64,000 nt of DNA from Zygnema cylindricum (GCA_037447655.1 JBBHKE010003477.1:135991-199990), one strand, 5' to 3'; shown: positions 1 through 11,354, numbered from the stretch's first letter. Translations and numbers: made by a program. The notes: a model not told the origin generated them from the sequence alone.

Positions 1-335
1 CGGATACAAGCTATAACTAAAAGAAAAGACCTGATTTCTTTAACAAAAAAAAAATTAAGGTTCCATTGTTACAGTGTCGCATAAAGAATCCTAAACCAAA
101 GATCAACTCCTGTGAAAATTTCATCTCATAAACCACTTTTGATTCTTGTTCGGTTTCTTTCCCTCCGCAAAAACATATGATAAAATAAAAATGAATAAAT
201 AGAAGAATCATAATCTCACTGCATAAACTAGAAACTCCATTCAGATGACTCGTAAGCTTTCTTCCCATGTTCTTCATAATAATACAAATGAAAACGAATT
301 TCCAACATGTTACTCTCATCCTAAAAAACAATCGA

Positions 336-541
336 CAATTCAATCCCAAACACTCTCCACACAAAAATCCCCAAAAGTCATCTTAAAAAACCTTCCCCAA
401 TTCAATCCACACACTCTCCCAAAGTTCACCTTAAAACACCTTCTCCAATTCAATTTACACACTCTCCTAGAAGTTACCTTAAAAATCCTTTCCCAATTCA
501 ATCCATTCACTCTTCCAAAAGTCACCTTGAGAAATCTGCGT
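336..541. repeat. 48-bp intronic minisatellite that includes 5' splice-site copies
   Basis: The words CAATTCAAT plus CACTCTcc recur at 336, 398, 446 and 494, giving periods of 62, 48 and 48 bp. Read on the minus strand, each unit contains TTTAAGGTGA or a close variant. This is the sequence of the exon 2 end and donor of the carboxylesterase at 521-530. The array therefore starts at the exon-intron border and lies in intron 2. Confidence 0.8.
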
Positions 542-2286
542 GCATTTGAAGCCATGGATCCACGACTTCCCGTATGAGGGACTTGGCGAGATCTCTCACA
601 TCGGAAGCTTCCGGTTGTTTTCCTTGTTTGTCCACTACTGTCGCTGGAGAAGTGTCGTTGTTTATTAAAGTCGCCTCATGAGAAAGCCATTGCAAAACTT
701 GGTATCCATCATCATAAGCCGCGGGATATTTGTTTTCCGGAGCTAATCGGTATCCCACGGAAATGACAATGCAGTTGCAAACCTACAAAGAATGGAAAGG
801 CAAGAGAAGAGAAGAGATGAAGAGATGAAGAGATGGAGAGATGAAGTAGCATAGTTTGTGATTTTAGGATTTTTTATGGTTTTGTTAAGGTCTTCGTTAC
901 GTCTTTGTAACGTTTTTTTTATTAAAAGATTTTTACACATTATGCTTTTCGGAGCAATGCAATTGCAAACCCGCAAATAATGGAGGTTTTATGTTTTCAG
1001 GGTTTTCGAAGTTTTTGTTGAGGTCTTTGTATGATTTTTTGTAAGGTTTTTGTAAGGTTTTTGTAAGGTTTTTGTAAGGTTTTTAAAGGATTTTGAAGGA
1101 AACAAGACAATGCAATTGCAACTTGCAACAGGAGGATCCAATGGTCAATGGTAAGTGAAAATATTTTCTGGGGTTTTGTAAGGTTTTTGCAAGGATTTCC
1201 AGGATTTTTAAAGGATGTCAATGACAAGGAAATTGCAGATCTGCACCTGGAGGGTACAATGGTCAGCGGTTAGAAATAAGTTATCTATTTTGAGATTTTA
1301 AGGGTTTTTCAGGGTTATGTGAGGTTGTATAAGGTTTTTCAGGAAATTTTAGCTTATTTTTGCCAAATTAATTCATATTTGACATGTTTACTGAGAGATT
1401 TATGTCCGCATTCAAGAATATAAACAATACCTATGTTGAAACATTAAAAAAATTCAAAAAGGAAGAAAAAGACGGTATACGTTACAGTTTAGAGAGGAGA
1501 GGAAGAGGGAAATAGAAATATTCATTATACATTTCAGCACATTTAATAGACTCGACTCTAACTCTTACTCTGAATCTAACTCAGCTGGACTCAACTCAAC
1601 TCAACTCCACTCGACTTGACTCGACTCGACTCGACTCGCCTCGCCTCGCCTCGCCTCTAACTCTAATTCTAACTCAACTCTAACTCAACCCAACTCAACA
1701 CTAACTAAACTCGACTCGACTCAACTCGACTCGACCCAAACTCAACTCCAATTTTAACTCAACTGCCTCTTTCTGCACATGTTATTCTCACCTTCGCAAT
1801 TCTCCTACAAAACGTGTCATTTGCCGGAGCGTCCTTCTTTCCGATCACAAAACCCCCCGCATGGAATTGCACAATAATGGGAAGTTTGTGGTTATTCAAT
1901 CCTTCTCGAGGCATATATCCTCGATAAGACGACACTTTTTCACCGTTATCCTTATCTTCAATTTTGTTTTTTTCACCCAAAGAAGAAAGGGAACGAGAGC
2001 GAGAAGAAGACAGGAGCAACGAAGAGTCGACTTTCCCCATCATCCAGCTGTAACCATGTATACTTCCAGACTGGATAGAAGATTCCGGAAGAAAAATGCG
2101 AATCGAAAGACCGGTGAATTCGTCGATAATAATGTCTTTAGTCGCAACTCCTTCGAAAAATGACGCATTTGGAGGAACTGGCTTGGATTCAGTACGGAAA
2201 GGAGTTTGACCAGGTTTTCGGTCAAACCGGTATTTCAGAATCATTTTGAATAAAACACTGTAGACTCTCAAACTGACTGGAAGCAT
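526..2286 (-). CDS. Carboxylesterase (CXE/GID1-like alpha/beta-hydrolase), 5' part, two exons
   Basis: Exon 1 is 1792-2286 and exon 2 is 526-782. Exon 1 ends in AAG before a GTGAG donor. Exon 2 follows a TTTGTAG acceptor in phase 0 and ends in phase 2 at an AAG/GTGAC donor. The joined frame gives a plant carboxylesterase signature: a PVPP...GVATKD lead-in, the oxyanion-hole region read as FHAGGF, CRRIAK across the junction, then SVGYRLAPE and YPAAYDDG. Family members hydrolyse small esters, and GID1 relatives bind gibberellin; nothing here decides between these. The usual oxyanion motif is HGGG, and this gene has HAGG. The exons with the GDSAGG nucleophile and the Asp and His of the triad are not in the window, so the gene is cut by the window edge or truncated. 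An upstream in-frame Met at 2343 adds a Lys-rich stretch; I prefer the Met at 2286. Confidence 0.8.
783..1791 (-). other. Carboxylesterase intron 1, repeat-filled
   Basis: This intron holds three kinds of repeat. Decayed copies of the exon 2 acceptor region (GCAATGCAATTGCAA... with ...AATGG) lie near 952-985, 1107-1152 and 1222-1269. A run of an 11-bp unit, AAGGTTTTTGT, lies at about 1040-1085. A pentamer satellite of TCGAC/TCAAC type lies at about 1551-1765. No other coding sequence is visible. Confidence 0.7.
1551..1765. repeat. Pentanucleotide satellite (CTCGA/CTCAA/CTCGC)
   Basis: About 215 bp of imperfect pentamers of the form CTCGA, CTCAA, CTCTAA and CTCGC. It lies within intron 1 of the carboxylesterase, about 25 bp from the donor of exon 1. 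Confidence 0.85.
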
Positions 2287-2328
2287 GATTCTGAATTTTT
2301 TGTTCGCCTTTTTTTTTTTTGAAAAAAA

Positions 2329-2685
2329 ATGGAAGGAGAACAAGAGAGGGGGAGAGAGAAGAAGAGAGAGAAGAAGAGAGGGAAGAAAAGAGGGAAGAAT
2401 AGAGAGAAAACGAGAGGGAAGACGAAGAGAGAGAGAAGAGGGAGAAGAGAGGGAAGAAGAGAGGGAAGAAGAAGAGAGAGAGAAGAGAGAGAAGAAGAGA
2501 GGGAAGAAGAGAGGGAAAAAGAGAGGGAAGAAGAAGAGAGAGAGAAGAGAGAGAAGAGGAGAGGGAAGAAGAGGGAGAAGAAGAGAGGGAAGAAGAGGGA
2601 GAAAAGAAGAGAGAGACGAGAGAGAAGAGAGAAGAAGAGAAAAAAAGAGAGAAGAAGAGAGAAAGGAGAGAAGAGAGAATAGAAC
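2329..2685. repeat. GA-rich purine tract upstream of the carboxylesterase
   Basis: About 350 bp made almost only of A and G (GAGAGGGAAGAAGA-type). It starts about 45 bp upstream of the carboxylesterase ATG, so the gene leader would be a long CU-rich transcript or promoter tract. The long Arg/Glu/Lys open frames across it are by-products of the repeat. Confidence 0.9.
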
Positions 2686-2689
2686 TCAG

Positions 2690-2915
2690 TATTTAAAAGA
2701 ATTAATAGTCCTAAGCTTGTATTTTTCTTTGGTTAAAAATTGCAATCTGTTCAAGAATTGATAATTATTATTTAAAAGAATTAATAACTATTATTTAAAA
2801 GAATTAATAACTTTTATTTAAAAGAATTAATGACTATTATTTAAAAGAATTAATAGCCCTAATCCTGTAATTTTTGTTAGGTATAAATTGCAATCTGTTC
2901 AAGAATTGATAACTA
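2690..2915. repeat. AT-rich tandem and nested repeat
   Basis: The unit TTATTTAAAAGAATTAATaact recurs about five times between 2690 and 2850. A longer block ending in AATTGCAATCTGTTCAAGAATTGATAA is present at both 2740-2765 and 2886-2912, so the region was duplicated. No gene is visible here. Confidence 0.75.
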
Positions 2916-3703
2916 TTTTGATTTTTTATTTTTTTTCAAATTTGTAAATATTGATTTGTATTCTTTTCCTATTTTATTATTAATTCGCTGACACTGTTCC
3001 TGGAGAGAAATGATTTTTTTTTGCTTGATTCGATTTTATCTTGAAAATTAAGGGGAAAAAAAAAAAATCATTAATTGAAAAAAAACTTAGGAGGATAAAT
3101 TTAAGTGAAACTTAAAAACTTAAACAAAAATAAAAACAAAAACCAACAAAAAAATTTTTCGAAAAAAAGAAAAACTTAAAAAAAAATAAAATAATAATAA
3201 TAAAAAAATTAAAAAGAAAAAAAAAACTTTGATTTGATTTCATATCGGAAAAAAAAAAAAAAAAGGGTTTCTTTGATTGGATTTATTTTGAATATTTTGA
3301 AAAAAACAAAATAAAAAAATGTCAGATTTTCTTTTCTTTGTCAATATTGCAAATAATTTTCCTTACCTTTTCCGGTTTCAGGTTTTAAGAAAATCGTTAA
3401 GCGCAATATATAAGGATCAACCAAAAAAGAAAAAAAAAAAAAAAAACTGTTCTTTCTTGCTAAAGGATAAGCGTTTGCAATATCTCTAATCTCCAATACT
3501 TCAAAAAAAAATAAAAAATGAAACGGTCAACGGGAAAACAGAAGGAAAAAAAGTCAAATGGCTTTGAAAAAGAAGAAGAAAACAAATTTCAGGTTTATAT
3601 GGCGATACTAACAGCTTCAAAATTTGAGAGTTTAAACTTAAAAGTTTAAACTTCTTGGACAAAACATTCTAGAATCGGTATTCTGCAAAATGACGCATAT
3701 AGA
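2916..3703. other. AT-rich intergenic DNA without a gene
   Basis: Long A and T runs and no open frame with recognisable protein content. I see nothing else in it. Confidence 0.6.
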
Positions 3704-3932
3704 CAGTACAGTACCACCGTGTATCGTTATTAGGGCTAATGGTTTTTTCGTCACTTAAAACATCATTTCTCCGTACACACCTGTCCGCTTTTCAATTTCA
3801 GACCGCCAATCGGAAGCTGAGAACCTTACCTTTCAATCGCAACCGTCAGATCTACTATCGGACATGTGTGTACGGGGAAAATATGTTTTAAGATAAGAAA
3901 AAACCATTAATAGCGATTCACGGTGTACTGCA
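3704..3932. mobile_element. Small hairpin element (MITE) with CCGTGTATCG-type ends
   Basis: The left end reads GTACCACCGTGTATCGTTATTAG and continues into GGTTTTTTCGTC and TCCGTACACAC. The right end reads GTGTACGGGGAAAATATG, GAAAAAACC and AATAGCGATTCACGGTGTAC. These are imperfect inverted repeats over most of the element. Related ends occur at several other places in the window. Confidence 0.6.
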
Positions 3933-4029
3933 CTCCTAAAAACCGGGACTGACGGAGAGAACAGTAACTCTACGGCGGATCCTAAGTGTACTTTTTACGT
4001 AAAACAAAGGACAGAAGTATTGTAGGGTT

Positions 4030-5430
4030 TTAGGGTTTTAGGGCCCGCTGCAGTGCGTTCTTTCGGGCCTGTTTGAGCGCTCGTACTTCGGGTGTGACCT
4101 CGGCCCGTGTAATGATGTGGTGGAGGCAGACATCCCATGGGTTATACTGCTTGAGTAGAGTTGGGAACCTCCACACGGTATCGATAGTGGTCCTCGACCA
4201 CCTCCACAAATGGCAAGGAGTGAGGGTTCAAATGCACATAGCCCTTGTGGTTGTTTCCCAGATCCTTCGTTCGCATGAAATTCCACACGGGGTGAGAAGG
4301 TACACTGGCGGGGAAGTTTAGTGGTTCCCCAGGCTTTCCCGTACGCCACTCCGCTAGTTACTCCGAAGGTTCCCAATAGAACCTTTTTACAAAACTGAAG
4401 GTGAGATCATGGTTTTGGGCATCGGCAGGCAGTGGAAATGAGTAATCGAGAATTTCTTCCTCCCTTTCGCTTTCTCCCTCTGTTTCCCCTTCTTCCCATG
4501 GGAGGATGTATACGTTGTCCTCGCTACAATACTCCTCTTCTGCCTTCTTCTCCGAGCTTTCCAAAGATTGCTCATTTGAGGTACTTTCCTTATTGGGGTC
4601 CCTCCTCACCTCCAAATCAGAGGTGCGTTCCTCCTCTGGTGGGGGTATCGGACTCCTCCGGTTCCTCGGCATCCGAGAGCTCATGGTCACCTTGGTCCTC
4701 TAGATCACCCTCTCAGAGCGAATTATACTCAGGGTCCTGCAGGTTTTCTAATCGTTTTCCCCCACTGCTTTCACTTGCTCCATCCTCGCTAGCAAGAGCC
4801 TGTATGAGCTCCGTCTCTTGTGCAATAGCCCTCCTCCGGTCCTCCTCTACCATGGCCTCGGTTGCGGCCAAAAGTCTACTCTGGCGAGGCATATCATCAT
4901 TCCCCGTCCGTACTAATCTTTTTTTTTCGGGGTTGGCGAGGATGAAGATGCCATGGACACCGTGGTAGTGGAGAGCTCAGGTAATTCAAGAAGTGGAGGT
5001 AAGCTGGTCATGCGAAGCAAAAGGCTTTCAAGGCTGCTTCCGCTACGTTTATCGCGAGGGCTAATGGCGGCTCTAGTTAGGAGGGTTACGAGTTTCAAAA
5101 TTAAAACCTCCTTTGTGTCGCAGTATGCAACGGTATCACATCGTCCCACAAATTGTAGACTGCGTTGCTGCGAAGATACCGAGGGTTCGATGTCCCCAAC
5201 ATTGCGATTCACTATATCACCGTTGCGATTAACTGTGAGCCCACCTGCAATGCTATGATTATCTGACAGCGCAGCGGCGGTGCTGCGAGTCTTTGTCAGT
5301 GTTGTTGCATTTCCACATTAAGTCTTTAAGATAACTGCAACACGTTTCCACGTTGAGTCTTCAAGATAACCGCAACGAGTGTGACACTGCGATTGTTTCC
5401 TTTTACAAGCGTGTTGCGTCTGGCCCTCCA
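4030..5430 (-). other. Degraded coding-like region beyond the chromodomain
   Basis: The minus strand has open stretches with an acidic character: a frame at 4358-4690 rich in Glu and Ser with NVYILPWEEGE and a frame at 4913-5212. One further stretch near 4.05-4.3 kb reads YNPWDVCLHHII. There is no family match I recognise. It could be an extra ORF of the chromovirus, part of its 3' end, or another decayed insert. Confidence 0.35.
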
Positions 5431-5439
5431 ATGAGGCGG

Positions 5440-5622
5440 GGTGTCCAAACTTTGCTGGAACCGGTGCACCAATTCCGGTGCATAAAGATCTTCTTCATCC
5501 ACCCAAAAATCGTCCTCGACGGCATAACCTTTCCACCAAACCAGATATTGAGCAGACCGGGAACTTCTCCGAGTTAGTTAGCGGGATTGTAGAATATCAT
5601 CGACCTCGTACTCATCTTGGGC
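5440..5622 (-). pseudogene. Chromodomain of the gypsy integrase
   Basis: The minus strand reads DEYEVDDILQSR, one in-frame TAA, then AQYLVWWKGYAVEDDFWV and DEEDLYAPELV. This is the chromodomain pattern (Y-VE-IL---, YLVKWKGY------TWEP, L). It places the element among chromoviruses, whose chromodomain guides integration to modified histones. Confidence 0.8.
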
Positions 5623-5699
5623 ACCGTGAATCGGTGGAACAGGGTGTGCCGGAGTCGGTTAAGGAAAACCGTATCGGGATCACGAAACGGTTTGAGAAG

Positions 5700-6720
5700 T
5701 GAAACATGGATCACATAATGGATCTGCCTGGCCCTATAAATATATAGCTTGAATGGCAACCTCCTTCACCTTAGAGAGGATAGTGAACGGTTGTGTAAAA
5801 TTTGGTGCCAATTATGTAGAAAGAGCACTCGGTAGAAACATATTTCCTGTATTTAATCCGATCATGTCTCCATCATTGAACACAATGTCCTTTCTTTTAG
5901 TGTCGGAATGCACTTTCTAACGATCTTTCGCGTGTTCTAAGGCCCTCGATGCCTTTTCCATGTTTGTATAAAGCGTTCTAACGAAGTTTGTCGATGCAGG
6001 TGTGGGGCACTTGGTGGCTAGTAGATTCTGGAGGAGAATTGGGTTTCGTCCATTGAAGGAGAAGGGCGTAACATTAGGACAAGTGCACGGCACCGTTATA
6101 CGCCACTTGGATTGTTGTTAAATGGTTTACCCAGTCTGTTAGGTGTACCAACACATAAGCGCGTAAGGCCTCCTACAACATCCTATTCACTCTTTTGGTC
6201 TGACTGTCCGTCTGAGGGTGATATGCTGTAGACATAGCTAACTGCGTCCCACATAGCATGAACAATTTTTTCGAAAAGTGACTAACAAACTTTCTGTCTC
6301 GATCACTAACGATCTTCTTTGGGAGTCCATGGTGACGGAACAATTCCCGAAAGAATAGTTCCGCTATATCTCGAGCTGTAGTTGTGGTTTTCGTAGGCAG
6401 AAAGTGGGCCATTTTCGTAAAGTAGTCTACGAGAATGAATATGGAATCGTAGCCCTCCGGAGTTAATGGAAGAGCGACGATAAAATCCATTGAGATTGCC
6501 TCCTAAGGAGCGGATGGTGTTGGCAGAGGTTGCAAAAGCCCTTGATGACCTGGATCCGATTTGTTTCTGTTACAAGGGTCACATGTTCGGACATACTTTG
6601 CAATGTCCTTCCTCATATTGGGCCAATTATACACCTCAGCAACTCGTGCGGTTGTTTTGTCTTTCCCAAAGTGTCCGCTGAGGGGTTCGTCATGACTCAT
6701 TTGGAGGATCACGTGTCGTA
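5700..6720 (-). pseudogene. Gypsy integrase (zinc-binding and catalytic domains)
   Basis: 6503-6712 carries the HHCC zinc domain, with H-EPLSGHFG and YVRTCDPC. 6173-6490 carries the core, with MDFIVALP (first Asp), VSDRDRKFVS (second Asp) and YHPQTDSQTKRVNR. In active elements the last motif is DGQTERVNR, so the third catalytic residue, Glu, is Lys here. Downstream, VIHVSLLKPF at about 5.7 kb marks the C-terminal domain. Several stops and shifts separate the blocks. Confidence 0.85.
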
Positions 6721-7107
6721 ACTCTGATTTGTCAGAACGTACAATCTGGTTGTCTGACTTGGTTTATATCGCCACATACCGTTGGCAATCTTAACTAAGA
6801 TTCTTTTCTTCGCCAGCTCCTTGACCGTGTCGTCGTCCACGTATGCGGGATTGATTCTGACTAGCCATTGCTTGTCAACTTGCACCGTACTTATCGCTGG
6901 GTTGACTTTCTGGTTGTGAGTCTCGTCGACCACTTTAGTATCTGCCTTCATGGTACCATCGGTGCGATTCTGCGGTGGCTGCGGTATGGACTCCCTCGTT
7001 GGCTTAGCAATGACCAGCCTCCTTGACAGAGCATCAAAAAGGTTGTCTTGCCCGTCTTGTACTCTATGTTTAGCTGGAGTTCGAAGGAATGTACGAAGGT
7101 CATCCAT
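6709..7107 (-). pseudogene. Gypsy RNase H-integrase tether
   Basis: An open frame of 132 codons with NLFDALSRR (the family's N--ADALSR end of RNase H) near its start. A polar linker and DDTVKELAKK follow before the zinc domain. Confidence 0.7.
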
Positions 7108-7109
7108 CT

Positions 7110-7375
7110 GGCTTGCTTCTTGGACAATTTTGGCTACTTTTGAAGATATTGTAGTGCATGATGGTCACTGATCACACTGACTTGCTTCCCCTGGATGTAG
7201 CACTTCTAAACTTCTAACGCGTTGATGATAGCTATGATCTCTTTCTCGTGAGTCGCCCATTTGAGTTCTCATGCCTTGAGCTTTCGACTATCGTAGGCGA
7301 TGGGTTGGAGACCTTTTCCATAGTCATGCATAAGGATGGCTCCAATGTTGTATCACTAGCGTCAGTGATCACTGG
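7110..7375 (-). pseudogene. Gypsy RNase H, continuation beyond copia-1
   Basis: Reads VITDASDTTLE, then in a shifted frame RKLKAWELKW and HEKEIIAIINAL, the RNase H pattern of Ty3/gypsy. It joins the block at 13131-13465 if copia-1 is removed. Confidence 0.8.
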
Positions 7376-7884
7376 TGTAAAAGAAAAACAAGCCAAACAA
7401 TGTATACACAACAAAGAAGGTGTTCCTCCAAAATTCAATATATTAAATACAACCAAAGTACAAATCTCCTTTAGCTCTTGATCTTTCTACACCTCTATAA
7501 TAATCTACGCCTCCAAAAAGATAGATAATCCACTAAGTCCCAACATGTATATATATGTACACAACTAAAACGTGTAAGAGTGCACGTGCCGAAATATACG
7601 ACCGACAACTGCGAACCGACTTGAACAACACGGTACGACTAGAAAAGTCAACCATGAACCGAGTTGAACTACACCGTACGAGTAGACTTTACGTGAACCA
7701 AAACAACCAAATAATTTCCAAGTCACTTGTACAGTATGACCAAACTTAAGCGAAATGAAAACGAACATACAATTTCTACGTCACTTCAAATATCTAGCGA
7801 TGAAACTCTTTCGTCGCTGGTCATCGCTACTTAGCTATGGGAATGTCTCGTCGCTAAATGAGTTCTTAGTACTTAATCCTAACA
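7376..7884 (-). repeat. Copia-1 3' LTR
   Basis: About 509 bp, preceded on the minus strand by the polypurine tract. Its outer end reads CTTTTACA against CTTTCA in the other LTR, so the exact outer boundary is uncertain by a few bases. Confidence 0.88.
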
Positions 7885-8047
7885 TTCTCCCTCTTACTGA
7901 GACACTCAAAGCCCTCTCTTACTCCATGCCCACTAACTTTTTTCCCATTTCATATACTCCCTTCAATGGTGCTTTGGTTAACATATGAACAACTTGCTCT
8001 TCTGTAGGTACAAACACAAATTTCACCTCTTTTTCCGAAACTAAATC

Positions 8048-8690
8048 TCATACAAAATGCCATTGAATTTTAATGTGCTTTGTGCGCTTATGCAAAATAG
8101 GATTTTTATTAAGTGCAATGGAAGACATGTTATCACTTAATATTTGCAAGCATTCTTTTTTCACTCCAACCTCCGATAGAAATTTCTTAATCCACACGAC
8201 ATTCTTCGCAGCATGACATGCGGCCATATACTTCGCCTCCGTAGATGAGAGTGCCACAATGGGTTGCAACCGAGAATTCCACGAGATGGCTCCTTCGCAA
8301 GTAAAAACATATATTCTAAAGTGGACCTTTCTGTATCATGGTCCTCTTCATAGTCGGCATCACAATAGCCATAACAGCTAAAGCTCTCATTTTTTCTATA
8401 AACAATTCCAAGACTAAGGGTTCCAGCCAAATATCTAAAGATTCTTTTCACTGTCTCCCAATTTACCCTTTTCACATTACTACAATATCGACTAACCACA
8501 CTCACTGAGGCACTAATGTCTGGCCGTTTTCCGACACTCAAATACATCAAGCTTCCCACCGCCTCCCTATACGGAGCTTTAATCTCAAGACTTTTAACAA
8601 AGTTAGAATGCTTGTCACGAGGATCAAGAGGAGTAAGTGGCTTACAATCTAAAAACCCAAATCTTTCTAATATCTTTTTTGCATATTGTT
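8048..8690 (-). pseudogene. Copia-1 RNase H region
   Basis: GSLMYLSVGKRPDISASV, RYLAGTLSLGIVY, YCDADYEED and, in the next frame, ALSSTEAKYMAACHAAK and SDNMSSIALNKNPILHKRTKHI. This is the copia RNase H pattern, ending just before the 3' LTR. One frameshift lies near 8.27 kb. Confidence 0.88.
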
Positions 8691-9500
8691 CTTGGCTTAA
8701 CTTAATATCCCCATTCCTCCTCCTCTAAATCTGAATTCCCACAATGTATTGTGCATCCCCTAAGTCTGTAATTCGAAAATATTTTTTAAATTCAATTTTT
8801 AATTCTCCTAATAACTCGATGTTGTGAGAGATGGAAATAAAGTCATCTACGTATACACTAAAGATTATCATGTTCCAACCTTCTCACCGAATAAACACTC
8901 CACAATCTGTAGTAAGCCTTTTAATTCCCAAAATTAGTAAAACCTTGTGAAGCTTATGGTTCCATGTTCTCGGTGCCTTCTTTAAACCATACAAAGCCTT
9001 CCACAACCTCCATAGCTTACCATTCTTTCCAAGAACTCCTTCTTGATTTTTCATATATACCTCCACATCTAATTCACCATTTATGAAGGTCGTCTCTACA
9101 TCCATCTGTTGGATGTGCATTCCTTCCGCCGCCGCCATTGCAATAATTGAATGTAAGAATCGAACTTAAGTACAGGAGCAAAAGTCTCTGAGTAATCAAT
9201 CCCCTCTTTCTGCTGAAAGCCCTTACATACTAACCGTGCCTTATATTTAAGAATTTCTCTCGAAGCTCCCGTCTTTGTCTTAAAAATCCACTTTGAGTCT
9301 ATCGCCTTTTTACCAACCGGTAAATCTACTTCTTCAAAACACCCATTTGACTTTGCAGAATTAAATTCTTTGATAATCGTTGGTTTCCACTTCTCCTCCC
9401 ATTCGTCCGAGTCTCGAGCCTCTTGATATGATTGAGGATTGGTCGGACAATTTTTTGTAATTGCCTTTTATAAGAGGAAAGATTCCGCCCTTCCTTCTCT
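8690..9500 (-). pseudogene. Copia-1 reverse transcriptase
   Basis: In broken frames: KAIDSKWIFKTKTGA, KARLVCKGFQQKEGIDYSE and FAPVLK. Then, at 8884-9138, MDVETTFINGELDVEVYM, LWKALYGLKKAPRTWN. The catalytic SVYVDDF is at about 8840-8860. At least three frame changes or stops interrupt it. Confidence 0.85.
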
Positions 9501-9518
9501 AGTTTCAAAAATTGCCCT

Positions 9519-11354
9519 CTAGTAGCTGGTTTGGTTTTTATATGACTGTCCATGTGAGAATCGTTCCAGTGCCTTCCCTTTAGTTGATCTCTTACTTCTC
9601 CGTACGTCTTCTGCAAATTCCTTATCCGAATCACTATTCTCAATCTTGTCATCATCCTCCTTCTTTAGGGGTGTCTCTTTTGATGTCACGTTGTCAGTGC
9701 GATTGGGTGATTCTCTGATGACCTTGTCTCCTTGTGATTCAGTGTTGCTAAGCTTAGGTGTCGAATCTTTCTCTAAAGGTTTCTCTACAAATCGCACCTT
9801 TTTGTTTGTCCCTACCTCCATCAAAACTTCTTCCTCTTCCTCCTCCTCTCCTGTAAACTTCTCAAAATGACTCTCCTCCTCATAATCTTGAGCCCGTTTG
9901 GACTGATTAGCTCCTTTTACCATCCATTCCAAGTTCTCATTAAACTCCATATTTCTAAACTCTTTAACCCTTCTAGTAATTGGGTTATAAATCCTATACA
10001 ACATTGAGCTCTCACTATATCCCACAAAATATCCTTCCCATGATCGTGCAGCAAATTTTCCCTCCCGATTTCTTTCCTCTATGTATCTCATAGCCTCACA
10101 TCCCCAAATCCTTAAGTGTTTTACCGTAGGTATTTGTCCACTCCAAAGTTCCTCCGGTGTTTTGTTGCCTAAAGCGGATTTTATTCTCCTGTTAGTAACA
10201 TGGTTAGCCACCCTGATTCCTTCTCCCCAAAGACGATGTGTGAGTTTCGTCATATGGAGCATGGCTCGCACTATCTCTTGTAGTGTCCGATTCTTCCTCT
10301 TTGCTATTCCATTCGACAATGAGGAATAAAGAGTTGTGAACTCCTGCTTAATCCACGTATCTTTACAATATTCAGGGAAAGCAAGAAATTCACCTCCGCG
10401 GTCTGAGGGTACCGCCTTTACCTGCCTCTCGCTTTCCCTCTCAGCCATAACCACAAAGTAATTAATTGTTTCTAGAGCGTCTGACTTAGCTTTTAAAAGA
10501 TACATCCATGTCTTCCGGCTAAACTCATCAACTATCACCATAATGTATTTATTTTTTCCAATTGTTTCTACATGTGTGTCCCCACAAAGATCTACATGGA
10601 CAAGATCTAGAGGGGTATTCGCTTTGAATTGAAGATCTTTCACCATATGAGACTTCTTTTTATGCTTCCCTTTTGTGCATCCAACACATCCAATGACCTT
10701 CTCTCCTGTCGCCACGTCTAGTCCTCGAACCGCACCATGACGAATCATCTTCTTAATATTACTCATTGAAGTGTGACACATGCGATGGTGCCACAATGTA
10801 AGGTCCTCCTTGTTGACCTTTGCCGAATGGAGATGACCTTCTTCATCCGCCGTCCTATTTTGTGGTTTCCTCCAAATCAACCTACTTTGCATATTTTCAT
10901 TCACGATACCCTCTGCAAATGGTCCCGTTTTACTACTCCAAATGATTCTACCTCCTTCCAGGCATGTGGCTCTTCCTCCTTTCTTCTGAAGTTGTGGGAC
11001 ACTTAAGAGACTAATGCACCCTCTCTGATTATAAAGCACATTGTTAAAGCGTACTCTATTGACTCTAGTTTTCCCTTCCCTATCTTCTGTCGGTAGATCT
11101 AACCGTACTGTTCCCATTGTATCGATGACCATCATCGAACCATTAGCCACTATGATGGATTTTGGTATAGTGAGTTTTCTAATGTCACCGGATAGTCCTC
11201 GATCTGAACACATGTGATGTGTAGCACCTGAGTCTATGATCCAACTATTAAATTTTCCCTTACTCTCCATGCCTCGTGTGTGAAATAGGATATCCTCCTT
11301 CTTTTCTTGTGATTTCTCGATAAGTGAAACGAAAAATTCTTGATCTTGTCCCAT
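9519..11354 (-). pseudogene. Copia-1 protease-integrase open frame (611 codons)
   Basis: The longest retroelement frame in the window. Protease: SWIIDSGATHHMCSD near residues 40-52. Integrase zinc domain: LTLWHHRMCHTS ... GCVGCTKGK near residues 185-230. Core: VHVDLCGD, IVDEFSRKTW and PSDRGGEF, followed by LSNGIAKRKNRTLQE. In active copia integrases the last motif is NG-AERKNRTL, and its Glu is the third catalytic residue; here it is Lys. A chromatin-end region, GYFVGYSESSMLYRIYNP, follows. The C-terminal part is acidic and ends in a frame change before RT. Confidence 0.9.

Noticed and set aside
2285-2761. Open frames of 117-158 codons rich in Arg, Glu and Lys
   Set aside because: They lie in a simple purine repeat, overlap in several frames and have no domain content.
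4020-4044. TTTTAGGG-like words resembling a telomere repeat
   Set aside because: Only two to three units, with no continuation; similar short CCCTAAA words occur elsewhere in AT-rich parts of the window.
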